DNA from: Rhodobacterales bacterium UBA3089
GTDB lineage: Bacteria; Pseudomonadota; Alphaproteobacteria; Rhodobacterales; Rhodobacteraceae
NCBI GenBank assembly: GCA_002367255.1
Contig: DFBD01000140.1
Coordinates: 1 to 5,933, forward strand
Reading direction: 5' to 3'
DNA: 5,933 nucleotides
Below, one piece after another: positions 4,961-5,933 of this stretch; the stretch's first letter is position 1; each line of letters begins with the position of its first letter. Made by a program: the position numbers and the translations under genes. The notes beneath the pieces were generated by a model. It saw only the letters and a program-made list of their open reading frames with translations, was not told where the DNA came from and did not search any database.

Positions 4961-4982
4961 CGCGCCGGTAATCCCGGGCGCG
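4961..4982 (+). repeat. GC hairpin in the methyltransferase leader
   Basis: CGCGCC (4961-4966) and GGCGCG (4977-4982) can form a 6-bp GC stem with a 10-nt loop, about 40 nt before the start codon. There is no T-run after it. It may be a leader RNA structure or simply GC-rich sequence. Confidence 0.35.
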
Positions 4983-5022
4983 CCGCCTTGGTGTCTGCAT
5001 CCCCCACACATCGAGGATCTTC

Positions 5023-5933
5023 ATGGATTTGGTATTCGCGCCAAGCGAGATCGAGACCTGGCCGATCGAAAAACTGCACCCCTACGCCCGCAATGCCAAG
5101 ATGCACGGGGACGATCAGGTGGCCAAGATCGCGGCCAGCATGGCAAAGTTCGGCTGGACCGTGCCGTGCATGGTGGCGGATGATGGCGAGCTGATCGCGG
5201 GGCATGGCCGGGTGTTGGCCGCGACAATGCTGGGGCTTTCAGAGGTTCCGGTGATCCGGCTGGGCCATCTGGATGAGGCCGAGCGGCGCGCCTACCGGAT
5301 CGCCGACAACAAGCTGACCGAGATGGGCGACTGGGACGAGGCGGTGTTGCGCGATGAGATTGCGGGGCTGCTGGCCGAGGATTTCGACCTGTCGCTGCTT
5401 GGCATTACGGATGAGGATCTGGATGCCCTGCTTCAGGATCCGGATGACGTTGGTGCGATCGAGGGCGAGGACGAGATACCCGAGACTCCAGAAAACGCGG
5501 TCAGCCGTCCCGGTGATCTGTGGGTGCTGGAAAGCCATCGGTTGCTTTGCGGGGACGCCACCGTTGCCACCGATGTTGAACGTGTCCTTGGCACCGTGAC
5601 GCCGCTGCTGATGGTGACCGATCCACCTTATGGCGTAGAGTATGATCCCGCCTGGCGCAACAAAACTGGCGCGTCGGCCACCAAACGCACCGGCAAAGTA
5701 CTGAACGACGACCGCGCTGACTGGCGCGAGGCCTGGGCTTTGTTCCCGGGCGATGTCGCCTATGTCTGGCATGGTGCATTGCATGCAGCCACCGTTGCCG
5801 AAAGCCTTATGGCAGCAGGTTTCAATGTCCGCTCGCAAATCATCTGGGCAAAGGACCGGCTGGTTCTGAGCCGTGGCGACTATCACTGGCAGCATGAACC
5901 CTGTTGGTATGCGGTGAAGAAAACCGGCAAGGG
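5023..5933 (+). CDS. ParB-domain DNA methyltransferase (5' part, runs off window)
   Basis: 303 codons are visible and the gene continues past the right edge. The start is set by GAGGA five bases before the ATG. Residues about 12-100 form a ParB/sulfiredoxin-like N-terminal domain: KLHPYARNAKMH, ELIAGHGRVLAA (ParB box, G60-H61-G62-R63) and YRIADNKLTE. Residues about 164-303 begin an amino-methyltransferase domain with GDLWVLESHRLLCGDA and the catalytic motif IV D200-P-P-Y-G204. That motif marks N6-adenine or N4-cytosine methylation using S-adenosylmethionine. The SAM-binding motif F-x-G-x-G would be C-terminal in this motif order and lies outside the window. Fusions of this kind are common in prophages and related elements of alphaproteobacteria, often near terminase genes, where they modify phage or host DNA. 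No restriction endonuclease partner is adjacent. The target sequence cannot be read from the sequence. Confidence 0.9.
   Translation, partial: MDLVFAPSEIETWPIEKLHPYARNAKMHGDDQVAKIAASMAKFGWTVPCMVADDGELIAGHGRVLAATMLGLSEVPVIRLGHLDEAERRAYRIADNKLTEMGDWDEAVLRDEIAGLLAEDFDLSLLGITDEDLDALLQDPDDVGAIEGEDEIPETPENAVSRPGDLWVLESHRLLCGDATVATDVERVLGTVTPLLMVTDPPYGVEYDPAWRNKTGASATKRTGKVLNDDRADWREAWALFPGDVAYVWHGALHAATVAESLMAAGFNVRSQIIWAKDRLVLSRGDYHWQHEPCWYAVKKTGK

Noticed and set aside
5239..5895. 218-codon minus-strand frame opposite the methyltransferase
   Set aside because: The plus strand encodes clear ParB and DPPYG motifs over the same DNA; this is an antisense shadow.
1557..5933. Type II restriction-modification pair formed by the nuclease and the methyltransferase
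   Set aside because: The genes are divergent, about 2.5 kb apart, with a repeat region and two other genes between them; the nuclease is coupled to the 557-residue gene instead.

Overview
The window looks like accessory DNA from an alphaproteobacterium, most likely of the Rhodobacterales. The grounds are a short DUF1127 protein, GC-rich codon use in most genes, an intergenic repeat of a type I associate with roseobacters (from memory, not searched), and a ParB-methyltransferase gene of the kind common in prophages of that order. No rRNA, tRNA or CRISPR array was seen.

Layout. Positions 1-435 hold no convincing gene but several secondary-structure elements, including a perfect 17-bp hairpin at 323-361. 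On the minus strand a 63-residue DUF1127 protein (487-678) is followed by an intrinsic terminator whose loop is C-rich (436-464). Positions 679-1111 hold two small palindromes and a stretch that appears to be a dispersed intergenic repeat; part of it matches the left edge of the window.

The core is a compact minus-strand cassette of four genes, transcribed from about 4460 down to 1112: a 90-residue DUF4258-like protein, a 557-residue protein of no recognised family, a 315-residue PD-(D/E)XK nuclease-fold protein, and a 143-residue orphan. The gaps are 13 nt, a 4-nt ATGA overlap, and 13 nt, so the genes are very probably co-transcribed and partly translationally coupled. The nuclease, the unrecognised partner and the flanking mobile-type DNA make this a candidate for an undescribed defence, conflict or mobile-element system. 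That function is inference; only the operon structure and the nuclease motif are visible.

Upstream of the cassette, 4461-5022 holds no gene. It has a short inverted repeat just before the first gene and three direct repeats at an exact 23-bp period in AT-rich DNA (4539-4598), resembling transposon-end binding sites or iterons. A possible promoter at 4846 is followed closely by a strong intrinsic terminator (4894-4924). On the plus strand from 5023 to the window edge runs the 5' part of a ParB-domain/DNA methyltransferase fusion with a DPPYG catalytic motif, probably the edge of a prophage-like module. The two halves are divergently transcribed and separated by the repeat region, so nothing shows that they work together.
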